Source: Chamaesiphon sp. GL140_3_metabinner_129_sub (GTDB taxonomy: Bacteria; Cyanobacteriota; Cyanobacteriia; Cyanobacteriales; Chamaesiphonaceae). Taken from it: a stretch of DNA of 39,731 nucleotides. Within the stretch, counting starts at the first letter, position 1; the number at the start of each line of letters is the position of its first letter. The DNA is taken from NCBI GenBank assembly GCA_025358725.1, contig JANYIT010000372.1, positions 1 through 39,731 of the forward strand, given 5' to 3'. The position numbers were made by a program, and so were the translations under genes. This document shows, in pieces, positions 25,923 to 34,181 of the stretch. A model generated the notes under the pieces. That model worked only from the letters and a program-made list of their open reading frames with translations, did not search any database and was not told the DNA's origin.

Positions 25923-26411
25923 TTAGCTCAATGCATTGATCGCATAATCGATGTAGGAATTGGCTTCGCTAGCAGAGTCGCCGGAGAGACCGTGGTTAGC
26001 TTTGACATATTTGAGAGCTTCTACATACCAGCTAGGAGACAATTCAAAAGTAGAATTGATTTCAGCCAAACCACCAATCAGGTAGTCATCCATCGGGCCA
26101 GTACTACCAGCAATTAGGCAGTAGGAAACCATCCGAACGTAGTAACCAATGTCACGAGCACATTTAGCTTTACCGCGAGGGGTAGAAGCGTAGTTGTTGC
26201 CGCTCATGGTAGTGGTGTAAGGAAATTTACTATAAACTGCGTTAGCAGCACCATCAGCTAAGCTTTGAGCTTTGCCACTGAGAGCTTTAGCTGCATCGAG
26301 GCTAGCAGTAGCCTGACGGATGCGACCAAAAGCGACTTGGAGTTCGGTGGAACTCAAGAAACGACCTTGGGAATCAGCGGTAGCTACAGCTTCGGTTAAA
26401 GGAGTTTTCAT
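25923..26411 (-). CDS. cpcA: C-phycocyanin alpha subunit
   Basis: 162 residues, the standard CpcA length, with the N terminus [25 protein letters not shown] and the bilin-binding Cys84 in [13 protein letters not shown]. It pairs with CpcB to form the alpha-beta monomer of phycobilisome rods and carries one phycocyanobilin. It lies 62 bp after cpcB. Upstream sequence AAGTAAAAAATG-like is A-rich without a strong Shine-Dalgarno core. Confidence 0.97.
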   Translation of the reverse strand: MKTPLTEAVATADSQGRFLSSTELQVAFGRIRQATASLDAAKALSGKAQSLADGAANAVYSKFPYTTTMSGNNYASTPRGKAKCARDIGYYVRMVSYCLIAGSTGPMDDYLIGGLAEINSTFELSPSWYVEALKYVKANHGLSGDSASEANSYIDYAINALS

Positions 26412-26473
26412 TTTTTACTTATCTCTCAATCAATAATTTTGCAAACATTAACTAGCGATCGGTCAAGGTAGGA

Positions 26474-26992
26474 TTAACCTACGGCAGAAGCAGCGCGATC
26501 GAAATAACCACCTAACTCAGCCATTAGAGAGCTACAGTCGCCTTTGGTGATGCCGTTGGGGTCATTGGCAATTGCGATTGCAGCGTCTTTCATTTTGCCG
26601 ACACCACTAGCTACGGAACCACCTGGAACACCTAGTGCGAGGTAAGTTTCACGCAAGCCATTGAGACAACGATCGTCGAGTACGCTAGCATCACCAGTAA
26701 AGGTAGCGTAAGTAACGTAGCGTAAAATGATTTCCATGTCGCGTAAGCAAGCTGCCATGCGACGGTTGGTGTAAGCATTTCCACCAGGAGCGATCAAGTT
26801 TGGTTGATCGTCAAATAGTGAACGAGCTGCGTTAGCTACAATTGCGGAAGAGTTGGAAGTGATCCGGTTAACAATATCAATTCTTTTGGTGCCATCAGCT
26901 ACCATAGCTTTGAGTGCATCAATCTGAGAATCGCTAGCAAATGTACCTTGGGCATCTGCTTGAGCAACTACTTTAGTAAAAGCATCTAACAT
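26474..26992 (-). CDS. cpcB: C-phycocyanin beta subunit
   Basis: 172 residues. Both bilin-binding cysteines are in the canonical positions, Cys82 ([14 protein letters not shown]) and Cys153 (TKGDCSSLM), and Asn72 (GGNAYTNRR), the residue gamma-N-methylated in phycobiliproteins, is present. It is the first gene of the operon cpcB-cpcA-cpcC-cpcC-cpcD. The upstream region contains an L-box-like direct repeat 114-131 bp before the start codon, which suggests control by the RcaC-like regulator encoded 1.4 kb away. GGGAG lies about 11 bp before the ATG. Confidence 0.97.
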   Translation of the reverse strand: MLDAFTKVVAQADAQGTFASDSQIDALKAMVADGTKRIDIVNRITSNSSAIVANAARSLFDDQPNLIAPGGNAYTNRRMAACLRDMEIILRYVTYATFTGDASVLDDRCLNGLRETYLALGVPGGSVASGVGKMKDAAIAIANDPNGITKGDCSSLMAELGGYFDRAASAVG

Positions 26993-27105
26993 CTAAGGAA
27001 ACTCCCTATGTTGCAATATAAATTACTTTGAAAAATATGAATTCCCGATTGATATGTGTCAGGAATTCAATGTCTTTTGAACCAATTTGATTAAACCAAT
27101 TTGCT

Positions 27106-27123
27106 CGTGCAAATTTTGTGCAA
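27106..27123 (-). promoter_or_regulatory. L-box-like RcaC binding site upstream of cpcB
   Basis: On the cpcB coding strand the sequence reads TTGCACA, AAAT, TTGCACG. The established L box of Fremyella diplosiphon is TTGCACA-N4-TTGCACA, bound by phosphorylated RcaC upstream of cpc2 and pcyA. This copy has the exact spacing and 13 of 14 matching bases, lies 114 bp before the cpcB start, and is near genes for RcaC-, RcaF- and RcaE-like proteins. I could not place a confident -10/-35 pair relative to it. Confidence 0.75.
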
Positions 27124-27259
27124 ATTTCTGTCGATCGAGCAAATAATTCAATTTGAAAATGTTGGATGAGTCCCAATGACTTACAGGGTAAAGAATCTAG
27201 CTTTCTGAGAATATTCTATAAATTGTAAAGCTATCGTTACATTGCCGACCTCTGACTTC

Positions 27260-27277
27260 TTGCACACATTCTACACA
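27260..27277 (+). promoter_or_regulatory. Degenerate L-box-like repeat facing pcyA
   Basis: TTGCACA, CATT, CTACACA on the plus strand, the direction of pcyA transcription. The first half-site is perfect and the second matches 5 of 7 bases with the correct N4 spacing. It lies about 240 bp before the pcyA start, with a hairpin repeat in between. On its own it would be weak, but pcyA is a known L-box target in Fremyella. Confidence 0.45.
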
Positions 27278-27310
27278 GGCGATCGACGACAGTAATGAAA
27301 AGCTTCAGAT

Positions 27311-27390
27311 AGATCCCCGACTTCTTGAAGAAGCGGCTCGCGTTCCTCGAGTTCCCCGAGGGTTTAGCGAGACAAGAAAGTCGGGGATCT
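27311..27390. repeat. Dispersed hairpin repeat between cpcB and pcyA
   Basis: Outer arms AGATCCCCGACTT and AAGTCGGGGATCT (13 bp, perfect) enclose about 50 nt with further short palindromes (CTCGAGTTCCCCGAG). Related sequence appears at 11722 and 37107-37145. It probably separates regulatory elements of the divergent cpcB and pcyA genes. Confidence 0.65.
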
Positions 27391-27514
27391 ATTCGAGCAA
27401 ATGAATTTAGATTATGAGTGGCAATTTTATCGATCGATGTGCAATGATTTGACAATCGATCTAAATTAAATTTCCCTTCCAGAAACTTAATTACGAATTA
27501 TTAAAATAAAATTT

Positions 27515-28258
27515 ATGCCTACATCATTACGTGCTAAACAACATCCCCTGATCCGTCAACTAGCCGATCGAATCGAAAGTACCTGGCAAGAACATCTCAA
27601 TCTCTCACCCTATCAAATTCCCCACGATCTTGGCTATGTAGAAGGGAATCTCGAAGGCGAACGCCTAGTCATCGAAAATCGTTGCCATCAAACCCCCCAA
27701 TTTCGGAAAATCCACCTCGAACTCGCACAAGTCGGCAAAAACTTAGACATCCTCCACTGTGTGATGTTTCCCCATCCTGATTACGATCTGCCGATTTTTG
27801 GGGCGGATATCGTCTGTGGGAGAGGTGTGATTAGTGCCGCAATTGTCGATTTGTCGCCTGTCGATCGATCGCGATCTTTACCAACTAGTTACCAACTCCC
27901 CTTATTTGGACTACCCGAAGTCAAATTCGCTCAAGTTCGAGACTTACCAGCGTGGGGAGATATTTTTTCTGATTATTGCTTGTTTGTCCGTCCGGTAGAT
28001 GCTGATGAAGAAGCAGCTTTTGTCGAGTATGTACTGTCGATGCTGACGATTCATTGCCAGATTGCCAGTCACACCCAACCTGCTACTTCTGCACCAGCAA
28101 TCGCAACAATCCTAGCTGGACAAAAGTATTATTGCGATCGACAACAACAGAATGATAAAACCCGCCGAGTCTTAGAAAAATCCTTTGGGACTGAATGGGC
28201 CGATCGATATATGACTACGATGCTATTTGATTATGCCGCTAAAGTTGTGGCTTGTTAG
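27515..28258 (+). CDS. pcyA: Phycocyanobilin:ferredoxin oxidoreductase
   Basis: 247 residues. Strong PcyA features: DILHCVMFPHPDYDLPIFGADIVCGRGVISAAIVDLSP. The catalytic residues known in Synechocystis PcyA (Glu76, His88, Asp105) correspond to Glu69, His81 and Asp98 here, all present with a constant offset of seven. The enzyme reduces biliverdin IX-alpha with four ferredoxin-derived electrons to phycocyanobilin, the chromophore attached to CpcA and CpcB. It is divergent from the cpc operon, linking chromophore and apoprotein genes. A degenerate L-box-like repeat lies upstream. Confidence 0.95.
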   Translation: MPTSLRAKQHPLIRQLADRIESTWQEHLNLSPYQIPHDLGYVEGNLEGERLVIENRCHQTPQFRKIHLELAQVGKNLDILHCVMFPHPDYDLPIFGADIVCGRGVISAAIVDLSPVDRSRSLPTSYQLPLFGLPEVKFAQVRDLPAWGDIFSDYCLFVRPVDADEEAAFVEYVLSMLTIHCQIASHTQPATSAPAIATILAGQKYYCDRQQQNDKTRRVLEKSFGTEWADRYMTTMLFDYAAKVVAC

Positions 28259-28343
28259 TCTGTCAGCGATGAAATCGCCGCCACATTGGTAAAGTCTGGT
28301 TTATCTATTTGCAACTTAGCTGAGGTTTTCCAACTTTCAACTT

Positions 28344-30242
28344 TCAACTAATTTGAAGCCGCGCCAACCGATGACGGATACGCCCTGCTAGTTCGCCACC
28401 CATGATGGGCTTGGACAGATAGTCATCTGCACCGACCTTAAATGCCTCCTGCTGGGCGATCGAGTCTTTACTCGCACTCAGAAATAAAATCGGTAAACGT
28501 TGCCACTGGGGGTCACTACGCAGGACTTGGCAGAGTTCTAAGCCATTAATTTCTGGCATTTTGATGTCCAAGACTAGGGCATCGGGTTGAACTAATTGTA
28601 GTACTGTCCAAAACTGCTGTGGATCGGCAAGAGTAGTTACCTTCATGCCCCAGGGTTGTAATAATTTGGGAAGAGCGCGTAACCAATCGAGATCGTCATC
28701 GACTACCATGACCTTCATGATCGTGCTGACAGCCGGAAGAGCGGAAGTTGCCGCCGTAAAGATTTGCTTGGTTGTTAGTGCGGTGGAGCCGAGAAATTTC
28801 CCGCCATGACGCACAACAGCCAATCGAAGATCGATCGATTCATCTTGTTCGCCCAATACCACTACCGACCAGTCAGGAAACCGCTGATGCACTTTGTCGA
28901 TCGAACCTAATGTGGGACTGGATTCTTTGTTAGCTGGGAGGCTGATTAATACTACCGTGGGTGCAGGTGAATGGGGCGCGGTGGAGAAATAGCGATCAGC
29001 AGCCTCAATCGTCGCTAATGTGCTGGTGCGGAACCCCCGATGTTCAGCCATCTCTGTCAAGGCTAGAGCTAAATTCGGATTGAGATTGATGAATAATAGT
29101 AAGGGTAAATCGGGACTGGGGACAGCCGTTTGTTGACTGGGTAATGTGTCTAAGATTTCTCGTGCCAATTTGCTCACATAAGTTTGCAGCGGTACAGCTT
29201 CAGTAGTGGATAATAGGGTCGATCGATCGAGTAACATTTCAATCTGACGGGTGATTTCCATCGCTGATACCAAGGAAAATACACCTAATGTACCGACTAA
29301 TTTGTGAGCTTGTTGGTGAGCTTGTTGTTGTTCGGGGTAAGTACAGTTACCTAAACATAATCGATCAACTGTCGCAGTCAGTTCAGTTAAACTCTGGACA
29401 CATTTGGGTTTAGTTGTTACCCATGTTTCCTGAAGGAAGGCTAGATAGTCCGCTTGTTGCTGGTGCGACTGAATTGGTGCATCGACTTCATGAATTGCCC
29501 CTACCAGAGCATTTGAGATTTCATGTTGTTTTGAAGCAACAATGGCAAAATTTTTAGTTGGATTGGGCTGGGGAGATTTGAGATAATAGCCTCGACCATG
29601 AATGGTACTGATAAAATCGGCGGGTGCGCCTACGGCTTGGAGTTTGTGGCGCAGTCTCCGCAAATGAGATCGAACTGTCGCTTCAGCCGGAAAATCGTCG
29701 GAAGACCACAATCGATCGATGATTTCATCGCTACTAAAGATGCGATAACTGTCTCTGAGTAATAGTTCTAATAAATCGTATTCCTTGGTCGTCAGAGCCA
29801 ATGCTTGCCCATTATAGGTGACTTCACAAGTACTCGGATTGAGCAGGAGATCGCCCCAACTCATTAGGGGCAATGGGTTCGTACTACCTCTCCGGAGTAA
29901 CGCCCGCACTCGCGCCGTCAGTTCGGCAATATCAAAAGGTTTGACCACATAGTCATCCGCCCCCGCGTCCAATCCCTGCACCTTAGCAGTAGTATTATCT
30001 TGGGAAGTTAAGAGCAAAATTGGTGTCGTATAACCTGCCCCCCGCAACTTTTTGCAGAGACTAATCCCATCCAATTTGGGTAGCATAATATCCAACACGA
30101 TCGAGTCATAGTCAAAAGTGGAAGCATAAGTCCACCCCATTTCTCCATCCTTGACCGCATCGACAATATGATGTTGAGAACTCAGACTCCGAGTTAATAG
30201 GGCGATTAATGCATCATCATCTTCTATTAACAGAATTTTCAT
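28344..30242 (-). CDS. rcaC: RcaC-like response regulator: REC - OmpR DNA-binding - HPt - pseudo-REC - REC
   Basis: 632 residues. REC1 (1-120, phospho-acceptor Asp51 in IVLDIMLP), winged-helix OmpR/PhoB domain (about 128-225; TTKEYDLLELLL, VRSHLRRLRHKL, TIHGRGYYL), an HPt domain (about 260-370) with His313 in QQAHKLVGTLG, a receiver-like segment (about 380-490) without an acceptor Asp, and a C-terminal REC (about 508-628, Asp559 in ALVLDIKMP). The order and positions agree with RcaC of Fremyella (as I recall, Asp51, His316 and Asp576), the DNA-binding regulator of chromatic acclimation. Similar multi-domain OmpR regulators exist in other contexts, but an L box before cpcB and adjacent rcaF/rcaE-like genes support this name. 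Confidence 0.8.
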   Translation of the reverse strand: MKILLIEDDDALIALLTRSLSSQHHIVDAVKDGEMGWTYASTFDYDSIVLDIMLPKLDGISLCKKLRGAGYTTPILLLTSQDNTTAKVQGLDAGADDYVVKPFDIAELTARVRALLRRGSTNPLPLMSWGDLLLNPSTCEVTYNGQALALTTKEYDLLELLLRDSYRIFSSDEIIDRLWSSDDFPAEATVRSHLRRLRHKLQAVGAPADFISTIHGRGYYLKSPQPNPTKNFAIVASKQHEISNALVGAIHEVDAPIQSHQQQADYLAFLQETWVTTKPKCVQSLTELTATVDRLCLGNCTYPEQQQAHQQAHKLVGTLGVFSLVSAMEITRQIEMLLDRSTLLSTTEAVPLQTYVSKLAREILDTLPSQQTAVPSPDLPLLLFINLNPNLALALTEMAEHRGFRTSTLATIEAADRYFSTAPHSPAPTVVLISLPANKESSPTLGSIDKVHQRFPDWSVVVLGEQDESIDLRLAVVRHGGKFLGSTALTTKQIFTAATSALPAVSTIMKVMVVDDDLDWLRALPKLLQPWGMKVTTLADPQQFWTVLQLVQPDALVLDIKMPEINGLELCQVLRSDPQWQRLPILFLSASKDSIAQQEAFKVGADDYLSKPIMGGELAGRIRHRLARLQIS

Positions 30243-30306
30243 AGATATCTAACTTAATCCGCGTAATTTCGCTTTCATACTTACAATTCCCACTCAGCTT
30301 ATATTT

Positions 30307-30681
30307 TTACCAATTAAGAATCTTGGCAATTCGATCGGGTAAATCAAGTGAATTAAAAGGCTTGGTAATCACCCCACTGATTCCGAGATCGTTGAACTGT
30401 CTGCGTTCAGCAGCTTGGGCTTTGGCCGTAAGGAATATAACTGGAATTCCAGCGGTAATTGGATTTGCTTGCAGTGCTTTGAAAGTAGCAATTCCATCCA
30501 TTTCTGGCATCATTACATCCAGTAGAATTGCATCGGGAAGTTCTCTTTGAGCAGTATCAATCCCCGTCTTTCCCTCACTAGCGGATAACACCTCCCACCC
30601 GGCTGCTAACTTAATTCCAAATTTGACAACTGTGTGGATCGCTTCTTCATCATCGATCATTAATAAACGTTTATGATTCAT
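30307..30681 (-). CDS. rcaF: RcaF-like single-domain response regulator
   Basis: Start chosen at MNHKRLLMIDDEEAIH (124 residues); the track start adds twelve residues inside the upstream gene. A complete receiver domain: acidic pair in IDDEE, phospho-acceptor Asp55 (AILLDVMMPEMDG), Thr in FLTAKA and Lys in ITKPFN. There is no output domain, as expected for a phosphate shuttle. The start overlaps the end of the kinase gene by 11 bp, implying translational coupling and a matched pair. In the Rca pathway RcaF carries phosphate from RcaE to RcaC, whose gene follows 64 bp downstream. Confidence 0.8.
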   Translation of the reverse strand: MNHKRLLMIDDEEAIHTVVKFGIKLAAGWEVLSASEGKTGIDTAQRELPDAILLDVMMPEMDGIATFKALQANPITAGIPVIFLTAKAQAAERRQFNDLGISGVITKPFNSLDLPDRIAKILNW

Positions 30682-32497
30682 ACAACGGCAAGGTAAAAGA
30701 GAAAATACTGCCAACACCTAGGCTACTATCTACCCAGATTTTACCTTCATGTTGCTCGATAATTTTGCGACAAATTGTCAAACCTAAACCTGTACCACCT
30801 TTTTTGCGAGAATCAGAAGAGTCCACCTGCTGGAATCGCTCAAAAATACTTTCCAATTTATTGTCAGGTATTCCTTGTCCTTCATCGCGCACTTGAAATA
30901 AAACATCCAGCGGTGCTGAGACTGTCAACCACACAGTTTTACCAGGGGCGGAAAATTTGATGGCATTGCTAATTAAATTAGTCAAAGCCTGGACGATATA
31001 ATCCGCATCCACCCATAACTTAAGATCTAAATGCTGATTGACTAGGGTAATTCCATGCTGTTGCGCCATCGCTTGCATCGCATCTACAGCTTGAATCATC
31101 AAATCGGTAGCATTACAGACTTGTTTTTCCATCGTCACTGCCCCCGATTCGATCCGTTGGAGATCGAGGACGCTATTAACTAGACGTACCAAACGTTCGG
31201 TATTGTCATCGGCGATCGATAAAAGTTGCTGTCCATCCTTGGGGAGGGTGCCCAAGCGTCCGGTAGCGAGGATTTTTAGGGCACTATGGAGGGATGTAAG
31301 GGGGGTTCTAAGTTCGTGGCTGACGACGGAAATAAATTCATCCTTCATCCGCTCGATCGCTTTTCGATCGCTGATATCGCTAGTCAAGGCAAAGAAACCG
31401 CTGACTCGTTCGCGGATCGGCTGCGGCGCAGCATCGTCGTTGTCGATATGGGGAATATAATTAATGCTAACCGATCGAGTACTCCCATCTTGGAGGATAA
31501 TTTCATTCTCGTAGGTGACGACTTTCCCTGCGAGGGCGGTATTAATATGGGGCTGCATTCGCCGATAACAATCTTCTCCCCAGACTTGACGCATTTGGGA
31601 GCCGTGGATCGAACTTAGTGGCTGTCCCAACCAGTTTGCATAGGCTTGATTATTAAATTGATAACACTCTTGATCGTCTACATAGGCGATTAAGACTGGG
31701 AGCGCGTTGGTAATCAGTCGTAGTTGTTCCTCACTTTGACGGAGGGCAATTTCTACCTGTTTGCGATCGTTAATTTCCTGTTGCAAGCTGGAATTTACCG
31801 CTTGGAGTTCGGCGGTGCGTTCTGCCACAACCTCCTCTAATTGCCCCCACAATTCCCCTTGAGCCAGAGCGATGCTAATCTGGTCAGCAAGCTGTTGCAT
31901 CAGTTCTAACTCAAAATCAACCCATTTGCGGGGACGATCGCATTGATGGGCAATCAACAATCCCCAGATTGCATTTTTCGGTGGATTCGATCGTGGCGGA
32001 TGAACACTCAAACTGTGTAAAATTGGGACGATTAATTTAGCTTTCACGCCAAATTGTTCGACAAATTCCACCAAACAATCAGCGACTTCTGCTGTCGGAT
32101 CGCTGACATCTGAGATCGCCCTCACTCGCCCTTTAGCATAAAGTTGTTGATAATCCAGCGGGAATACTTCCTCTGGAAATTCCATCCCCAAAATCGCTGG
32201 ATATTCAGGCAATACGGCTTCACTAATCGGTGTCCCCGTACCATCGGGCAGTACCTGATAAATCAAAACTCGATCAGCTTGCAAGACTTGCTGCACCTCA
32301 GTGACGATCGTCCGCAGAATTTCTTTTAACTGCAATGACTGGCGAATCTTGAGGGTAATTTCTGCAAATAATTCCACTCGGTGGCGTTCGCGCTGCAATT
32401 GTACGGTTGGCGGTGTCAGCATCGCCGGAATTTCTGCCGTAGTTTGACGGCGCGAACCCGATTTTCGTTTTGGTGGCTTGGAATGTTTACTTGTCAT
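30671..32497 (-). CDS. rcaE: GAF-PAS sensor histidine kinase, RcaE-like (candidate bilin photoreceptor)
   Basis: 608 residues, no membrane segment. A GAF domain (about 40-215), a short coiled coil, a PAS domain (about 255-375), HisKA (SVVSHELRTPLTSLHSAL) and HATPase (NLISNAIKFS, DEGQGIP, GGTGLGLTICRKIIEQHEG). The GAF domain resembles cyanobacteriochromes: VADCLVEFVEQFGVKAKLIVPI has Cys141 where these bind bilin, followed by Leu instead of the usual His, and IWGLLIAHQCDRPRKW follows. A 15-residue Pro/Ser insert separates the two. Domain order is that of RcaE, the red/green sensor of chromatic acclimation. Whether it binds phycocyanobilin cannot be decided from sequence, so the symbol is tentative. 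Confidence 0.7.
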   Translation of the reverse strand: MTSKHSKPPKRKSGSRRQTTAEIPAMLTPPTVQLQRERHRVELFAEITLKIRQSLQLKEILRTIVTEVQQVLQADRVLIYQVLPDGTGTPISEAVLPEYPAILGMEFPEEVFPLDYQQLYAKGRVRAISDVSDPTAEVADCLVEFVEQFGVKAKLIVPILHSLSVHPPRSNPPKNAIWGLLIAHQCDRPRKWVDFELELMQQLADQISIALAQGELWGQLEEVVAERTAELQAVNSSLQQEINDRKQVEIALRQSEEQLRLITNALPVLIAYVDDQECYQFNNQAYANWLGQPLSSIHGSQMRQVWGEDCYRRMQPHINTALAGKVVTYENEIILQDGSTRSVSINYIPHIDNDDAAPQPIRERVSGFFALTSDISDRKAIERMKDEFISVVSHELRTPLTSLHSALKILATGRLGTLPKDGQQLLSIADDNTERLVRLVNSVLDLQRIESGAVTMEKQVCNATDLMIQAVDAMQAMAQQHGITLVNQHLDLKLWVDADYIVQALTNLISNAIKFSAPGKTVWLTVSAPLDVLFQVRDEGQGIPDNKLESIFERFQQVDSSDSRKKGGTGLGLTICRKIIEQHEGKIWVDSSLGVGSIFSFTLPLYES

Positions 32498-32506
32498 TTC
32501 GTCTTA

Positions 32507-34015
32507 CTATTTCATGTCATAGCCAAACAAATTGGCATTGACTTCATCCAGATTAATATCGGCTAGCCCATACTCAGCCCAACGTTTATCTACCAACGCC
32601 GCCATGTCAGGATCGGATTCCAATTGTTCGCCCCAGACATCATCAGTTTCGGGATAAACTTTGGTAGTTGCATCGATGCCCATCCGACTACCCAATCCCA
32701 CTTTCGGGGTAGCAAAGTCTAGTTTATCAAATGGGGTATCGGGGATAATAAACACATCCCGCCCGGGATCGACTTTGGAGCTAATCGCCCAGACTACTTG
32801 GCGCGGGTCGCGAATGTTGATATCTTTATCAACGACGATCACAAATTTAGTATAGGTAAATTGGGGTAAGGCACTCCAGAAGGCTAAGGCTGCACGTCTA
32901 GCTTGTCCAGGATAAGCTTTATCGATCGCAATAATTGCCGCTTTATAACTCAATGCCTCCATCGGCAAGAAAAAGTCTACAATTTCGGGTACCTGTTGGC
33001 GCAGGATTGGGGTATAAATCCGGTTGAGGGCGATCGCCATCATCGCTTCTTCCTTGGGTGGACGACCGCTGAAGGTAGTAAGATAAATGGGATCTTTGCG
33101 ATGAGTCATGCAATTGAAGCGAATCAATGGGCATGATTTGGATTGGTTATAATATCCCATATGATCGCCAAATGGCCCATCAATCATTTCTTCCCCAGGT
33201 GTAATCGTCCCTTCCAGGACGAATTCTGAGTCCGCAGGTACTTCAAGATCGATCGTTTTACACTTAGCTAATTTTACCCCTTTCCCTCCATATATACCCG
33301 CAAATAACCACTCCGATAAATCCATCGGAATCGGCGTAGCTGCTGCCATAATAATTAAGGGATGTACCCCTAAGGCGATCGCAATTTCTAACTTTTTACC
33401 ATGCTCGGCGGCTTTGCGTAAGTGACGCGCTCCACCCCGCACAGATAACCACTGCACTGTCATCGTATTATTAGACTGCAACTGGAGCCGATATACCCCA
33501 ACATTTGGCGTACCCGTTTCACAATCCTTGGTAATCACCAAACCCAAGGTGACAATCTTCCCCGCATCGCCACGATAAGGGCGAATTAAGGGCAGGCTAT
33601 TCAAGTCTAGTTCATCGCCCTCAACAACCACCTGTTGACAGGGTGGGAAGTAATCTCTACTAGTTTTCGCCTTGAGCACATCGAATAATACTTTGCCAAA
33701 CTCCACCGCTTGCGAGATCTTCTTCGGTGGTTTCGGCTGCTGGAGCATTGCTAATTTGCGCCCTAAACCTTCTAATTCTTCGGGTTGCTCCATATTCATC
33801 GCCCAGCAGATCCGTTCCACTGTGCCCATGATATTCACAGCTACTGGATATTTCGCACCTTTGACATTTTCAAATAATAACCCTGGGCCACCACATTCCA
33901 ACATCCGATTGGCGATTTCGGCAATTTCTAAGTCTGAGTTTACCTGCGTCTTAATCCGGCGCAGTTGTCCCCGTTTTTCGAGTACGTCTAAAAATTCTCT
34001 GAAGTCCCCCGCCAT
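32507..34015 (-). CDS. ubiD: UbiD family decarboxylase
   Basis: 502 residues, typical UbiD length. It begins MAGDFREFLDVLEKRGQLRRIK and contains VGVYRLQLQSNNTMTVQW, the FGDHMGYYNQSKSCP region following EEMIDGP, and LTTFSGRPPKEEAMMAIAL, which supply the E-R-E catalytic set and prenylated-FMN site. In cyanobacteria UbiD homologues are thought to decarboxylate the 4-hydroxybenzoate-derived precursor in plastoquinone synthesis, with prFMN made by UbiX. Its stop codon lies only 9 bp before the kinase gene, so it may be co-transcribed with the Rca-like genes. Confidence 0.92.
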   Translation of the reverse strand: MAGDFREFLDVLEKRGQLRRIKTQVNSDLEIAEIANRMLECGGPGLLFENVKGAKYPVAVNIMGTVERICWAMNMEQPEELEGLGRKLAMLQQPKPPKKISQAVEFGKVLFDVLKAKTSRDYFPPCQQVVVEGDELDLNSLPLIRPYRGDAGKIVTLGLVITKDCETGTPNVGVYRLQLQSNNTMTVQWLSVRGGARHLRKAAEHGKKLEIAIALGVHPLIIMAAATPIPMDLSEWLFAGIYGGKGVKLAKCKTIDLEVPADSEFVLEGTITPGEEMIDGPFGDHMGYYNQSKSCPLIRFNCMTHRKDPIYLTTFSGRPPKEEAMMAIALNRIYTPILRQQVPEIVDFFLPMEALSYKAAIIAIDKAYPGQARRAALAFWSALPQFTYTKFVIVVDKDINIRDPRQVVWAISSKVDPGRDVFIIPDTPFDKLDFATPKVGLGSRMGIDATTKVYPETDDVWGEQLESDPDMAALVDKRWAEYGLADINLDEVNANLFGYDMK

Positions 34016-34076
34016 GCGATCGCCCTTTGTAAAGTTATGTCTCTATTGTAGAAGAGTTGAGAGTTGGGTAGTGTTG

Positions 34077-34100
34077 CCGTTGGCGAGGCTTCGCCAACGG
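34077..34100. repeat. GTTGGCGA palindrome upstream of ubiD
   Basis: A perfect 10-bp stem (CCGTTGGCGA with its complement, loop GGCT). The same GGCTTCGCCAACG core appears at 14047. It is a dispersed palindrome of the kind common in filamentous cyanobacteria. Confidence 0.6.
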
Positions 34101-34181
34101 CTCCGATCACTAATCATTGGGCGTTGGGACAGTGAGATTATTGTTTCAACCTCATTGCTCGACTATTCACTAGCCACTCGT

